Positions 56,301 through 56,856 of a stretch of 64,000 nucleotides of DNA are shown piece by piece. Source of the stretch: Pluralibacter gergoviae ATCC 33028 = NBRC 105706 (GTDB lineage Bacteria > Pseudomonadota > Gammaproteobacteria > Enterobacterales > Enterobacteriaceae); the NCBI RefSeq assembly GCF_001598855.1, contig NZ_BCZS01000006.1:1-64000 (forward strand). Reading direction: 5' to 3'. Both the position numbers and the translations under genes were made by a program. The notes below the pieces were generated by a model that saw nothing but the letters and a program-made list of their open reading frames with translations, was not told where the DNA came from and did no database searches. Every line of letters starts with the position of its first letter. Positions within the stretch are counted from its first letter, which is position 1.

Positions 56301-56687
56301 GGCGGCCACGATACGCTGCTCTATAAGCTGATTAACGCCGCCGACGCGACCGGCGGTAACGGTCACGATACGGTTAACGGCTTTACGGTGGGCACCTGGG
56401 AAGGTACGGCGGACTCCGATCGTATCGACCTGCGCGAACTGCTGAGCGACAGCGGCTATACGGGGACCGGATCGGCGCACTACGTGGATGGCGTTGCCAC
56501 CCTCGATGCCAGCGCCGGGAACATCCTTGATTTCATCAAGGTGACCACCGACGGCAGCAGCACCACCATTCATATTGACCGCGACGGCTCCGGAGGCAAC
56601 TTTAATCCGACCGATGTGGTCACGCTGAACGGGGTGCAGACCGACCTTGCCACGCTGCTGGCTAACCACCAGCTGCTCGTGGTGTAG
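23367..56687 (+). CDS. Giant BapA/LapA-type repetitive adhesin (11,106 residues)
   Basis: Start at ATG 23367 (AAGGAGAGTTAT upstream); uninterrupted to TAG 56687. Residues 1-100: BapA-type prefix (VRVVEVIIRKTAEKTALRGE...ITFAETG); 134-153 a Gly/Ala hydrophobic segment (PWGWIAGAALGGGAIGALLA) followed by HDGGGG; 178-276 one Ig-like domain; 277-9650 about 94 Ig-like domains of about 99 residues, each opening with (A/S)GDD(V/I)IN-xxE and closing with AGN..V(D)xxP; 9651-10390 about seven Ig-like domains of another type (DTGxxxxDFIT, AQISIDGGKTWIDL, GRTLADG); 10390-10770 a block with six DxNxDG-type loops (DINRDGLSD, DLNNDGRVD, DFNGDGSMD), FG-GAP/VCBS-like; then a short RTX motif GNDTFNIGNGGHDTL and a C-terminal type I secretion region. 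It should be secreted by the flanking TolC/ABC/HlyD genes and held at the surface for adhesion or biofilm. No LapG/LapD-type protease system is encoded nearby. Confidence 0.96.
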   Translation: MSNVRVVEVIIRKTAEKTALRGEGNISVAVSAPSVIEIQGSAQDVERYVRQGKDLLIYMKDGSVIRCSHYFAEDPEDKLHSELVFNDQQHLTHITFAETGDTAALASAELTPQATPIASIQPFLEQGNSLDDAPWGWIAGAALGGGAIGALLAHDGGGGHKTRTEVIDNTRDVESARPTFVVSDNQGDKQGVLAAKEVTDDKTPTFSGTGQPGATIQIKDSSGTTVASAQVDKDGKWSVTLSPQNDGEYTWSVVQIDGTKVTPAGDITLTISSATAAIALDTTGGDNIINADEQGKGFTISGTSSHLPEGTALTVTLNGKTYAAKVGADGKWNVAISAADAKALGDGAWTISVSGKDATGNTVTGSQVLQVDTHAPIVSVDPVTKDNIVNAAEHGADLIVTGKTTAEPGQKVTVTLNGKNYTATVGTDGNWSVTVGAADVKNLADGNQNISVSISDKAGNAGSAKADFTVDTAVPAVTVDKVTGDDIINGSERGQVLIVTGEAKNAGAGDVVTLTLNGKNYTAVVDAQGKWSVGISKEDMAALDDGAHTVTVSVTDKAGNTGSVNHEIAVDATPPGLTIDKIAEDGVINSAEKGQDLTISGTAVGLEKDAIVTVTLNGKTYQAKVDENGSWSTTVPADDVQALGDKEYLVTATAADPAGNIGSASHSVNVDTVSPTVLIDRIAGDDVINAAEAEVGQEIRGRVINAEAGDRVIVVLGDKEYATTVQPDLSWSVNVPAGDLTALGNGPLTVTATVTDSYGNRGGDERHFAIDANIPGLRINTIAGDDVINSLEHGQDLIVTGTSSGLKAGASVTVSINGKDYAATVLADGSWSAAISREDVGELAAGVVNVSASGTSEAGNPVHTDRPVTVNLADVAITIDSVTDDNVLNAVEKGQSLLLSGSTANVEAGQEVTVVLGGKTYTATVDADGSWHLTVPEVDVAALKDGSVNVQASVENGVGNGASAGCDFRVDTVAPTLTIDPVSGDNMLNAAEASQPLIISGTSSAEAGQVVNVTFNGRDYTATVGSDGRWSLEVPASGLAGMDNGPAQVAASVSDRAGNPTSAGSSVLVDTAVPQITINTIAGDDIINSAEHDQALLIAGKASGAEAGDAVKITLNGREYLTVLDANGNWSIGVPAADVKALAEQPHTVTVTVTDKAGNANSLSHDVTVNLAQPTLTINTVSGDDVINSAEKGENLIVSGTASGVKAGTDVSITLNGNTYHATVGDNGTWSTAVPANDVKALGEARYDIRASVTDGAGNSGSASHPVIVDATLPAVTIERISGDDVVNAAEVAAGLNIGGRVINAQPGNTVTVTIAGREYKATVESDLSWTINVPAGDLKALGNGPLTAIATVTNGHGNTGGGERDFSINANMPGLRINTVAGDDVINCIEHGQDLIVSGSSSGLKAGAAVTVTLNGKDYAATVLADGTWRAAVPKDDVGELAAGAVKVTATGTSEAGNPISVDRIARVDLSEVAISIDTITEDNVLNAAEKGQDLALSGTTSGVESGQKVTIAFGDKIYTAVVNNGSWSCTVSAADLAGQRDGSASLQVSVSNVNGNSASASHDYLVDTTAPAVTIDVISSDNMLNAQEAGQPLTISGTSTAEVGQQVNVTFNGHDYPAVVGADGCWTLDVPAADMAGIQDGPARITAEVTDRAGNPARTDTSVTVDITVPQITIDTVSGDDIINSAEHNQALLITGKAAGAAAGDRVTVTLNGHDYLTVLDASGNWSIGVPAADVKALGEQTHDIIVTVTDRAGNSSEGKHDISVNLAQPELTINTIAGDDIINSTEKGQDLILSGTATGVKPGTEVSVTLNGKTYHATVEDNGSWHTTVPAADVGALGEARYEVVASVTDAAGNSGNTTHTAIVDSRAPAVVIDRIAGDDVINAAEAAAGQNISGRVINAEVGNTVTVTIAGKEYITTVQPGLSWTINVPAGDLKALGNGPLTITATVTNGHQNSGGGERDFTISAGMPGVRIDTIAGDDVINRIEHGQDLIVTGSSDGLKAGAAVTVTLNGKDYAATVLADGTWRAAVPKADVGELAAGAVKVTVSGTSEAGNPVQVDRIARVDLAEVAISIDNVTQDNVLNAAERGENLILSGSTAGVESGQKVTIAFGEKIYTAVVNNGSWSCTVPAADLAGQRDGSASLQVSVSNANGNGASAGHDYRVDTLPPAISIDVISGDNMLNAAEAGQPLTISGTSTAEAGQKVIVTFNGRDYPATVGSDGTWSLEVPAADMAGIANAPAQIVATVSDRAGNPSSAGTSIVVDTVVPEVTINTVAGDDIINSAEHSEAMLITGSATGAEAGDKVTVTLNGHSYITVLDANGSWSIGVPAADVKALGEQTHDIIVTVTDKAGNSSEGKHNVTVNLAQPELTINTVAGDDIINSVEKGQDLILSGTATGVKPGTEVSVTLNGKTYHATVEANGVWHATVPAADVGALGEARYDVTASVTDGAGNSGSTAHPVIVDATLPAVIVDRIAGDDVINNAEAAAGQNISGRVVNAQAGNTVTVTIAGKEYTAIVQPDLSWTVSVSTGDLNALGNGPLTITATVTNDRGNTGGGERDFTISTNMPGLRIDTVAGDDVINSIEHGQDLIVSGTSSGLQAGSAVTVTLNGNDYAATVLADGTWRAAVPKADVGELAGGAVKVTASGTSEAGDPVQVDRIAQVDLSEVAISIDNVTDDNVLNAAERGESLILSGSTAGVESGQKVTIAFGDKIYTAVVNNGSWSCTVPAADLAGQRDGSASLQVSVSNANGNSASASHDYRVDTAAPAVTIDVISGDNMLNAQEAGQPLTLSGTSTAEVGQQVNVTFNGHDYTATVGSDGRWTLEVPKEDMAGIADGRASITATVTDRAGNPASGDSAILVDTTVPAVTINKVAGDDIINSAEHGQALLVTGSATGAQAGDKVTVTLNGHDYVTVLDANGSWSIGVPASDVGALAGTDYTITASVTDRAGNSSEGQRDIAVNLAQPELTIDTIAGDDIINSTEKGQDLILSGTATGVKPGTEVSVTLNGQTYSATVGADGTWHARVPESDVAALGEAGYTVVASVIDSAGNGSSADRGVLVDSALPGVIINTVAGDDIINTAESKAALDISGRVFNAAAGDTVTVTVGNNTYKTTVEPGLTWKVTVPAADMDGLTTGKLDVSATVTNGHGNTGAGVRDVAINLDQPTLSLDPVTGDNIINLSEHGQDLILTGTSSGLKPGAAVTVTVNGIDHEARVLADGTWSVNVPKAEVEALAGDSVSVKVSGTSEAGNPVDIDRDITLDLSPISISVDPVTDDNVLNAAEKGASVEISGKTTGVEAGREVTLTLGDKTYTAVVQADGSWKTSIDAGDLKDGDATFSVSVETSSNNEAHASWTFTVDTTAPTLTIDPIAADNMLNAAEAGQPLTLSGTSSAEAGQTVNVTFNGHDYTATVGTNGRWTLQVPADDMKGIANGDAPVTATVTDRAGNPANAGVSVLVDTAVPEVTINKVAGDDIINSAEHGQALLVTGSATNAQAGDKVTVTLNGHDYVTVLDANGGWSVGVPASDVAALADADYTITAAVTDKAGNSNHADRDIAVDLAKPVLTIDTVAGDDVINSAEKGGALTLSGTATGVAAGADVSVTLNGNTYHATVEANGTWSLAVSVADVAALGEAGYRIVASVTGSSGNEGSVGRDVLVDSALPGVIINAVAGDDVINTAESKADLDISGRVINAAEGDIVTVKVGANTYTTTVEPGLTWKVTVPAADMDGLTTGKLDVAATVINGHGNTGAGVREVAVNLDQPTLSLDPVTGDNIINLSEHGQDLILTGTSSGLMPGAAVTVTVNGIDHEARVLADGTWSVTVPKAEVEALTGDSVSVKVSGTSEADNPVETGRDITLDLSPISISVDPVTDDNVLNAAEKGAPVAISGKTTGVEAGQEVTLTLGDKTYTAVVQADGSWKTNIDAGDLKDGDATFSVSVENQSGNGADGSHTFAVDTTAPTLTIDPIAADNMLNAAEAGQPLTISGTSSAESGQTVNVTFNGRDYPAEVGANGRWTLQVPADDMKGIANGDAAVTATVTDRAGNPANAGASVLVDTAVPEVTINKVAVDDIINGAEHGQPLLVTGSATNAQAGDKVTVTLNGRDYVTVLDANGNWSIGVPASDVAALADADYTLTAAVTDKAGNSNHADRGISVDLTRPELTIDTVAGDDIINSIEKGQDLHLTGAAPDLAAGSSVSVTLNGKTYQGEVAADGTWSATVPAADVRALGEARYEVTVSAQSEAGNTGSAGHEVIVDTRLPTVIIERIAGDDVINRAEVDAGQTISGRVANAEAGNTVTVTIAGKEYTTTVQSDLSWSVNVPNTDLEALGNGPLSVTATVMNGHGNTGSGERNFTIDANLPGMRIDIVAGDDVINGIEHARDLIVTGSSDGLKAGSAVNVTINGKDYPATVLEDGTWRAAVPKADVGELAEGAVKVTVSGTNEAGNSMHVDRIVRVDLSEVAISINSVTEDNVLNAAEKGQDLILSGSTSGVEEGREVTISFGDKIYTATVGADHSWSYTVPAPDLAGQRDGSASLQVSVTNVNGNGASAGHDYRVDTLAPAITIDAISGDNMLNAAEAGQPLTISGTSSAEAGQKVTVTFNGRDYPAEVGANGRWTLEVPADDMKGIANGDAQVTATVSDRAGNPTNAGASVLVDTTVPQITFDKVAVDDVINSAEHGQAVMITGNVAGAAPGDIIQIALNGVTYSATVKGDGSWSVGVPAGDVRALAETGHTITASITDRAGNSSSNTHSVTVNLEKPVLTIDPISGDDVINSTEKGQELHLSGKVTGVAEGADVTVNLNGKSYTGKVGAGGIWTATIPAADVQALGEARYEVSVSASSNVGNTGGESRTVMVDSALPAVIVDRIAGDDVINAAEIASGQNISGRVINAEAGNTVTVTIAGKAYTATVQSDLSWTVNVSAEDLQALGNGPMKVTASVTNNNNNTGGGEREFTIDANLPGIRIDTVAGDDVINGIEHGQALIITGSSDGLKAGAAVTVTLNGKDYAATVLADGTWSAAVPQADVGELAAGAVKVTVAGTNEAGNPMHVDRIVKVDLSDVAISINSVTADNVLNAAEKLLPLELTGTTTNVEAGQTVTIAFGGKIYTTTVGADGGWTCSVPAGDLTGLRDGSASVQVSVANVHGNGASAGRGYVVDTLAPTITIDTVAGDNTINVAEAGKGVVISGTTTAEAGQELTVSFNNHDYKATVGADGRWTVTAPAGDLKDLASGADSITVSVSDRAGNAAAADRAVTVDVDVPKVTINTIAGDDVINSTEHQQPQIITGSATGAAAGDKVTLTIGGQQFTTVLDGNLNWSIGVPANVISGLHDGKNIPVTVSVTDAAGNTGESTHPIEVSSAIASLDFQAISGDNILNATEKGEPLVINGTSANLAEGTTVTVTFNNRTYTATTAADGSWSLTVSPADLATLGEANYVLTATAENSIGNRVDARSSLVVDTASPYVIINSIAGDDVINTAEAAQSQTIGGRVVNAVAGNTVTVTIAGKEYTTTVQPDLTWSVSVPSSDWTSLGDGRLNVTASVTNTQGNTGGGERGITIDAHLPGLRIDTVAGDDVINRLERGQDLVVTGSSSDLQAGSVVTVTLNGKDYTATVLADGTWSAVVPKADVGVLSAGALKVTASGTSETGNTVSVDHNVKVDLSSVAITVDSVTDDNVLNAAEKSEPLTLTGRTGNVEAGQTVTVAFGGKVYTATVAADGTWRCEVPAADLASLKEGTDSVQVSVTNAAGNGASAGHDYRVDTVAPTITVDSVTADNVINSNEVKTGVTISGTATAEAGQLVTVTFNNHDYTARVGAGGRWSLVVPGADLKSLTDGTENIVVKVADKAGNEGQADSTVGVDVSVPKVTINTIAGDDIINIAEHQQSQIVSGSVAFAGPGAKVTVTLNGYTYTTAVDNQGNWSVGVPANVIAALHDGTTTVAVSVTDAAGNTGSATRPLEVNSGLPSLDFNAIAEDNVLNAVEKGQDLVISGTSANLKEGTEVTVNFNGKDYTAHTLADGSWTLTVGAADLAALGEATYTLRATAVSSIGNSVSTNDYLQVDTASPYVIIDRIAGDDVVNVAEAAMDQVITGRVVNAAADDIVTVTIGAVEYTAVVQPDLSWTIFVPSSDITALGNGDLTATATVINGHGNVGGGERDFTIDANLPGLRIDPVTGDDVINRIERGEDLVVTGSSSGMQPGAPITVTLNGRDYTATVLADGTWSATIQAADVGMLGAGTVNVTASGTSDIGNTVTIDHPVRVDLSGVAISVNSVTSDNVLNAAEKAQDLVLSGTTANVEAGQKVTIAFGGKVYTTTVAENGTWSYTVAAKDLVGLREGSASVQVSVANVAGNGTSSTRGYTVDTIAPNVSVNPVTADNVINSAEAKSGVMLSGTTTAEAGQSITITLNGHTYTTLAGANGSWKVGVPGADLAGIADGSHDVTVKVADKAGNLTEVTHQVTVDVTAPVVTINTVAGDNVINTAEHQQAQVIGGTASGAAAGDKVMVNIDGHNYVTVVDANGNWSVGVPADVIASLNDGSRIVNVTVTDAAGNVGSGKQEVVVSSGKPSLEFNTIAEDNVLNAVEKGQDLVISGKSANLDAGTTVTVTLNHQDYTAITDADGNWTLTVSAADLAALGEANYTVSARASNGIGNSVEEKANLQVDTSLPYVVINAIAGDDVINAAESLSGQNITGRVVNAAAGDTVTVNIAGKEYSALVQPDLSWMVHVPSTDLQELGNGRLNVTASVTNGHGNTGGGDRDFAIDANMPGLRIDTVAGDDIINSIEHGQALVITGSSDGLKAETAVTVTLNGKDYAATVLADGSWSAAVAKEDVEALQSGAVKVTVKGTSEAGNEVHIDHNVIVDLTGVAISINPVTADNVINAAEKGEDLILSGSTGNVETGREVTLVFGGKSYTTTVGAGGVWSYKVPAADLATLKDGSASVQVSVTNEAGNSASAGHDYRVDTQAPTLAINTLSGDDMLNAAEAGQPLTVSGTSSAEAGQKVTVTLNGRSYTATVGSNGSWTLDVPASHLGALADGSVKVTASVTDKAGNPASADRSLTVDVSEPKVTLDIIAGDNVINSTEHELAQLISGKASGAAAGDKVTVTFGSHTYTTVLNADGYWSVGVPANVISSLTNGDVAVSVSVTDAAGNTGRADGKVTVSSDKPTIRFNDIAEDNILNAVEKGQDLVISGTSTHLAAGTTVTVTLNGKSYTATTAADGSWTLTLKPVDLAGLGEANYVLSATAANSIGNSVEATANLQVDTALPYVIINAIAGDDVINKAEVEAGQNITGRVINAAAGDTVTVIIAGKGYTAKVQSDLSWTVNVPSADLTALGDGGLKVTASVTNGHGNTGGGERGFAIDANLPGLRIDTVAGDDVINRIERGQDLMVTGSSDGLKAGSAVTVTINGKDYAGTVLADGTWSAAVPKADVSALGAGKVQVSVAGTSEAGNPVHVTRDVTVDLSDVSISINPVTADNVVNAVEKGQELLLSGSTGNVGEGQKVTIVFGGKTFITTVAADGTWNYKVSPSDMLSLKDGSASVQVSVTNAAGNSASAGREFTVDTAAPTVTVDTVAGDNIINAEEAGKALTLSGTSTAEAGQTVTVTFNQHDYTTTVGADGKWTLIVPAADLAGMTGDSAQVIAKVADKAGNPASATHNVGVDTVKPDVTIDKIAGDNVINTTEHGQAQIISGSAPGAGAGDKVTVTIDGHTYTTVLDADLKWSVGIPASVISALHDGTVTVAVSVTDAAGNVGSNQQNVLVSSGQASLSIADIAVDNVLNAGEKGQDLVISGTSANLNPGTTVTVTLNHKQYTATTANDGSWSLTIAAADLAGLGEANYVVSATASNGIGNSVEATSNLLVDTASPYVIIGSVAGDDVVNAAEVAAGQSISGRVVNAAAGDVVTVTITGTGKEYTAIVQSDLSWTVNMSAADLTALGNGRLSAVATVTNGHGNTGSGKHDFTIDASLPGLRINTVAGDDIINSIEHKQDLIVTGSSDGLKPGSAVTVTLNGENYAATVLADGTWRAAIPKENVGELGAGPIKVLVSGTSEAGNPVQIDHNVIVDLASVAISVDPVTADGVINAAEKAQDLLLTGSTGNVEKGQTVTIAFGGHIYTTTVGAGGVWSFTVPAADLATLKDGSASVQVSVTNAAGNSASAGHDYLVDTVAPAIAINTLSGDDMLNAAEAGQPLTVSGTSSAEAGQKVTVTLNGHSYTATVGSNGSWTLDVPAADLAALHDGSVKVTASVTDRAGNPASADRSLTVDVSVPVVTINDIAGDNVINSTEHSQAQVIGGTATGAAAGDKVTVTIAGHTYTTVLNADGYWSVGVPADVISSLANGDVAVSVSVTDAAGNVGSKDGKVVVSSDAPTITFNDIAQDNILNAVEKGQDLVVSGGSTHLAAGTTVTVTLNGKSYTATTAADGSWTLTVKPTDLAALGEANYVLSATAANSIGNSASASANLQVDTALPYVIINAIAGDDVMNKAEIETGQSITGRVINAAEGDTVAVTIAGKAYTAKVQADLSWTVNVPSADLTALGDGGLKVKASVTNGHGNTGGGERGFAIDANLPGLRIDTVAGDDVINRIEHGQDLMVTGSSDGLKAGSAVTVTINGKDYAGTVLADGTWSAAVPKADVSALGAGKVQVSVAGTSEAGNPVHITHDVTVDLSDVSISINPVTADNVVNALEKGQELLLSGATGNVGEGRQVTIAFGGKTFTTTVAADGTWSYKVSPSDMLSLKDGSAGVQVSVTNAAGNSASAGREFTVDTVAPGVTINTVAADNIINAEEAGKALTLSGTSSAEAGQTVTVTFNQHDYAATVGADGSWTLDVPVSGMAGLTDGPLNVTAVVADKAGNTTTATRNVQVDVTAPSVTIDPVAGDNVINTEEHTQAQVISGTAKGADAGNKVEVTIGTETWTTAVDAKGNWSVGVPASVIESLQDGTVTVNVAVTDTAGNTGHAHQDVLVSSAVAVLTFDAIAGDNILNATEKGLDLLVSGGSANLAAGTKVTVTLNGKEYVATTAENGTWSLTVKAADLAGLGEANYVLTATAKNAIGNSVSKDATLTVDTSAPAVTINTVAGDNVLNGKEVAEAVTVSGTTTAEAGQKITVTLNGHSYETTVGLGGAWSLDIPATGLQGMTDKDYTITASVTNQTGNLGSADRAITVDTTPPVVTFNKVAEDDIINHVEHGQAQIISGKATGTTTGDRVVVSIDGKEYVTTVDASGNWLVGVPADAVAALKDGKTTITATATDSAGNSSSASHEIVVNTASVSITIGTISGDDVINKQEIGSELIIGGTSKEIAEGTPVTVTLNGKNYPATIGADGAWSARVPATDLAAIVDGHYTVSVAVTDSAGNSGQDTHIVSVDTTPPVVSIETISGDDVINAAEKLLPLTIRGASSAEVGQTVTVTLGGKSWTAQVTSNGTWTLDVPADALAALPQGKLTVTATVDDKAGNGGSTTRDITVDTTPPTVTIDKVAGDDAINSDEQKAGQTISGTADAEEGQVVTVTFNGHEYRATVNAAGKWSVNIPGRDFLGTADGAYTIEARVSDKAGNPGGVTRDVTLNGEVPTISINTLSGDDVINAAEHGVALVVSGTTSAPAGQTVTITLNGKSYTAEVMAGGAWSCTVGSADVAALADGSSYTVNAKVSNAIGNSADVNHGLTVDLTPPSMDIRIDALQNDTGLKGNDFITNDTSVVINGSLTAQLGKDETAQISIDGGKTWIDLTVTGTTWQYADGRTLADGDYEYQVRVVDAAGNVNPGNTQHVIVDTTKPEASTITIDAILQDTGLSSTDFITADKQISLQGTLGAALGKGDHAQISIDGGNTWVDVDVSGTRWTWVDGRTLADGKYNYQLRVIDDAGNVSAENSKVVTIDTVAPDDSKTISFTGISDDTGRGGNDFITNDTSLTINGALGKTLADGEYVQISIDGGNTWQMATVIGNTWKYVDGRTLTDGIYNYDVRVIDAAGNVGAHGSQAVTVDTTPPDATITIDRIELDTGVSDSDYLTSAKSYTLHGSLSKALGAGEFVQITLDGGKTWIDATVAGTQWRYSDVRSLADGIHSYEVRIVDLAGNVGNSTASQDVRVDSTAPEYGIKITSITEDTGSSGSDFVTMDKTLTLHGTLDQVLAKDEHAQISLDGGKTWIDLTVTDKVWSYEDTRELADGNYTYMVRVKDDAGNTSATAQQVVTVDTTPPETHGQIVGYADDQGERQGANLSADFATDDTAPVINGSLNQPLADGEIAELYRDGKRLGQLVTNGTTSWTFNDSGLTDGNHSYIVRVTDRAGNYVESGEWVLKVDTTVPTTVAKVTDLTTTDTTPIISGELNAALKNGEYLTVTVNGKTYTSEKGGAVVVDPDSHTWYLQVPDFDALAVKAEAYDVATLVRSSAGNGNTAGVMHGNVTVGAEASMVPGWTVTSAGSSYSGAYSLNEDGLWTVLTNGQIGTASGQNSYTIGTKFDIAGNYTSGTFADINRDGLSDVLAMGTSYSTMRQLTNNGDGSFDNMTITRAMMGNQDIWYGSIVAIDIQGDGYIDFVLGDAGGPDSRTFMRNTNGVLQGDSGGGTYGTFVSGAKVGNYNSLIEASGVDLNNDGRVDIAQHTTNGSNNYALSTMINTGDGNFVWGQNFTNTMYSATGSGAANNAVSMTWADFNGDGSMDLFMGMTRSSTVGGLMLNDKSGNLGALQAIGTASSDKFEGNVSIAVDWNHDGKMDIIKLATTTQSYLYTNGGIVNNNVSFTASKFGDASSSRVASAALVDYDWDGKQDLLIMRQNGKVELQRNTNDVADGTAIHLKIVDSQGINAYFGNTVKLYDSNNQLVSAQVLNAQSGMGINDSSALLSFYGLKADEIYRAEMVYQINGVPKTTTWDGLTAGAAHDNYAVTAEAGTGKHEGTLTGTGYNDTFIADTGTYTYKGAGGWESQSDHETWSATGGMDIVDFRNSTVGITADLSKGTAQSTGYNTSTFTDIEGIAGSAHDDVITGNSGNNLFEGRGGNDTFNIGNGGHDTLLYKLINAADATGGNGHDTVNGFTVGTWEGTADSDRIDLRELLSDSGYTGTGSAHYVDGVATLDASAGNILDFIKVTTDGSSTTIHIDRDGSGGNFNPTDVVTLNGVQTDLATLLANHQLLVV
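32570..35808 (+). repeat. Near-identical 1.45-kb copies offset by 1,788 bp
   Basis: Bases about 32570-34020 and 34358-35808 are almost the same. They include the only two D domains of the PTLSLDPVTGDNIIN variant. This is a recent one-unit duplication independent of the one at 44-50 kb. Confidence 0.82.
44070..49790 (+). repeat. Near-identical 2.1-kb copies offset by exactly 3,600 bp
   Basis: Bases about 44070-46190 and 47670-49790 align without gaps at an offset of 3,600 (two super-repeat units) with long identical runs. Adjacent units at 1.8 kb offset are less alike. A two-unit, 12-domain segment was therefore duplicated recently. Confidence 0.85.
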
Positions 56688-56700
56688 TCGCCACCCGGCG

Positions 56701-56732
56701 GGCGGGGAAGCGATTCCCCGCCTGTTTTTTTT
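56701..56732 (+). terminator. Strong intrinsic terminator between adhesin and transporter genes
   Basis: GGCGGGGAA, loop GCGA, TTCCCCGCC, then TG and eight T. It starts 14 bases after the adhesin stop. The 124 bases between it and the ABC transporter ATG contain GCCGGG (56771) / CCCGGC (56793) and GGCGCC elements but no clear promoter. Confidence 0.92.
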
Positions 56733-56856
56733 ACCTGCACTGTTAGTAAGAGATTTCTGATATTCTGGTGGCCGGGTACTTCATAAGCAGGGCCCGGCTG
56801 TTGGACATGGATATCATTTTGCGGCGCCAGGTTGGTGCCCGACAGGAAGTAATGTT

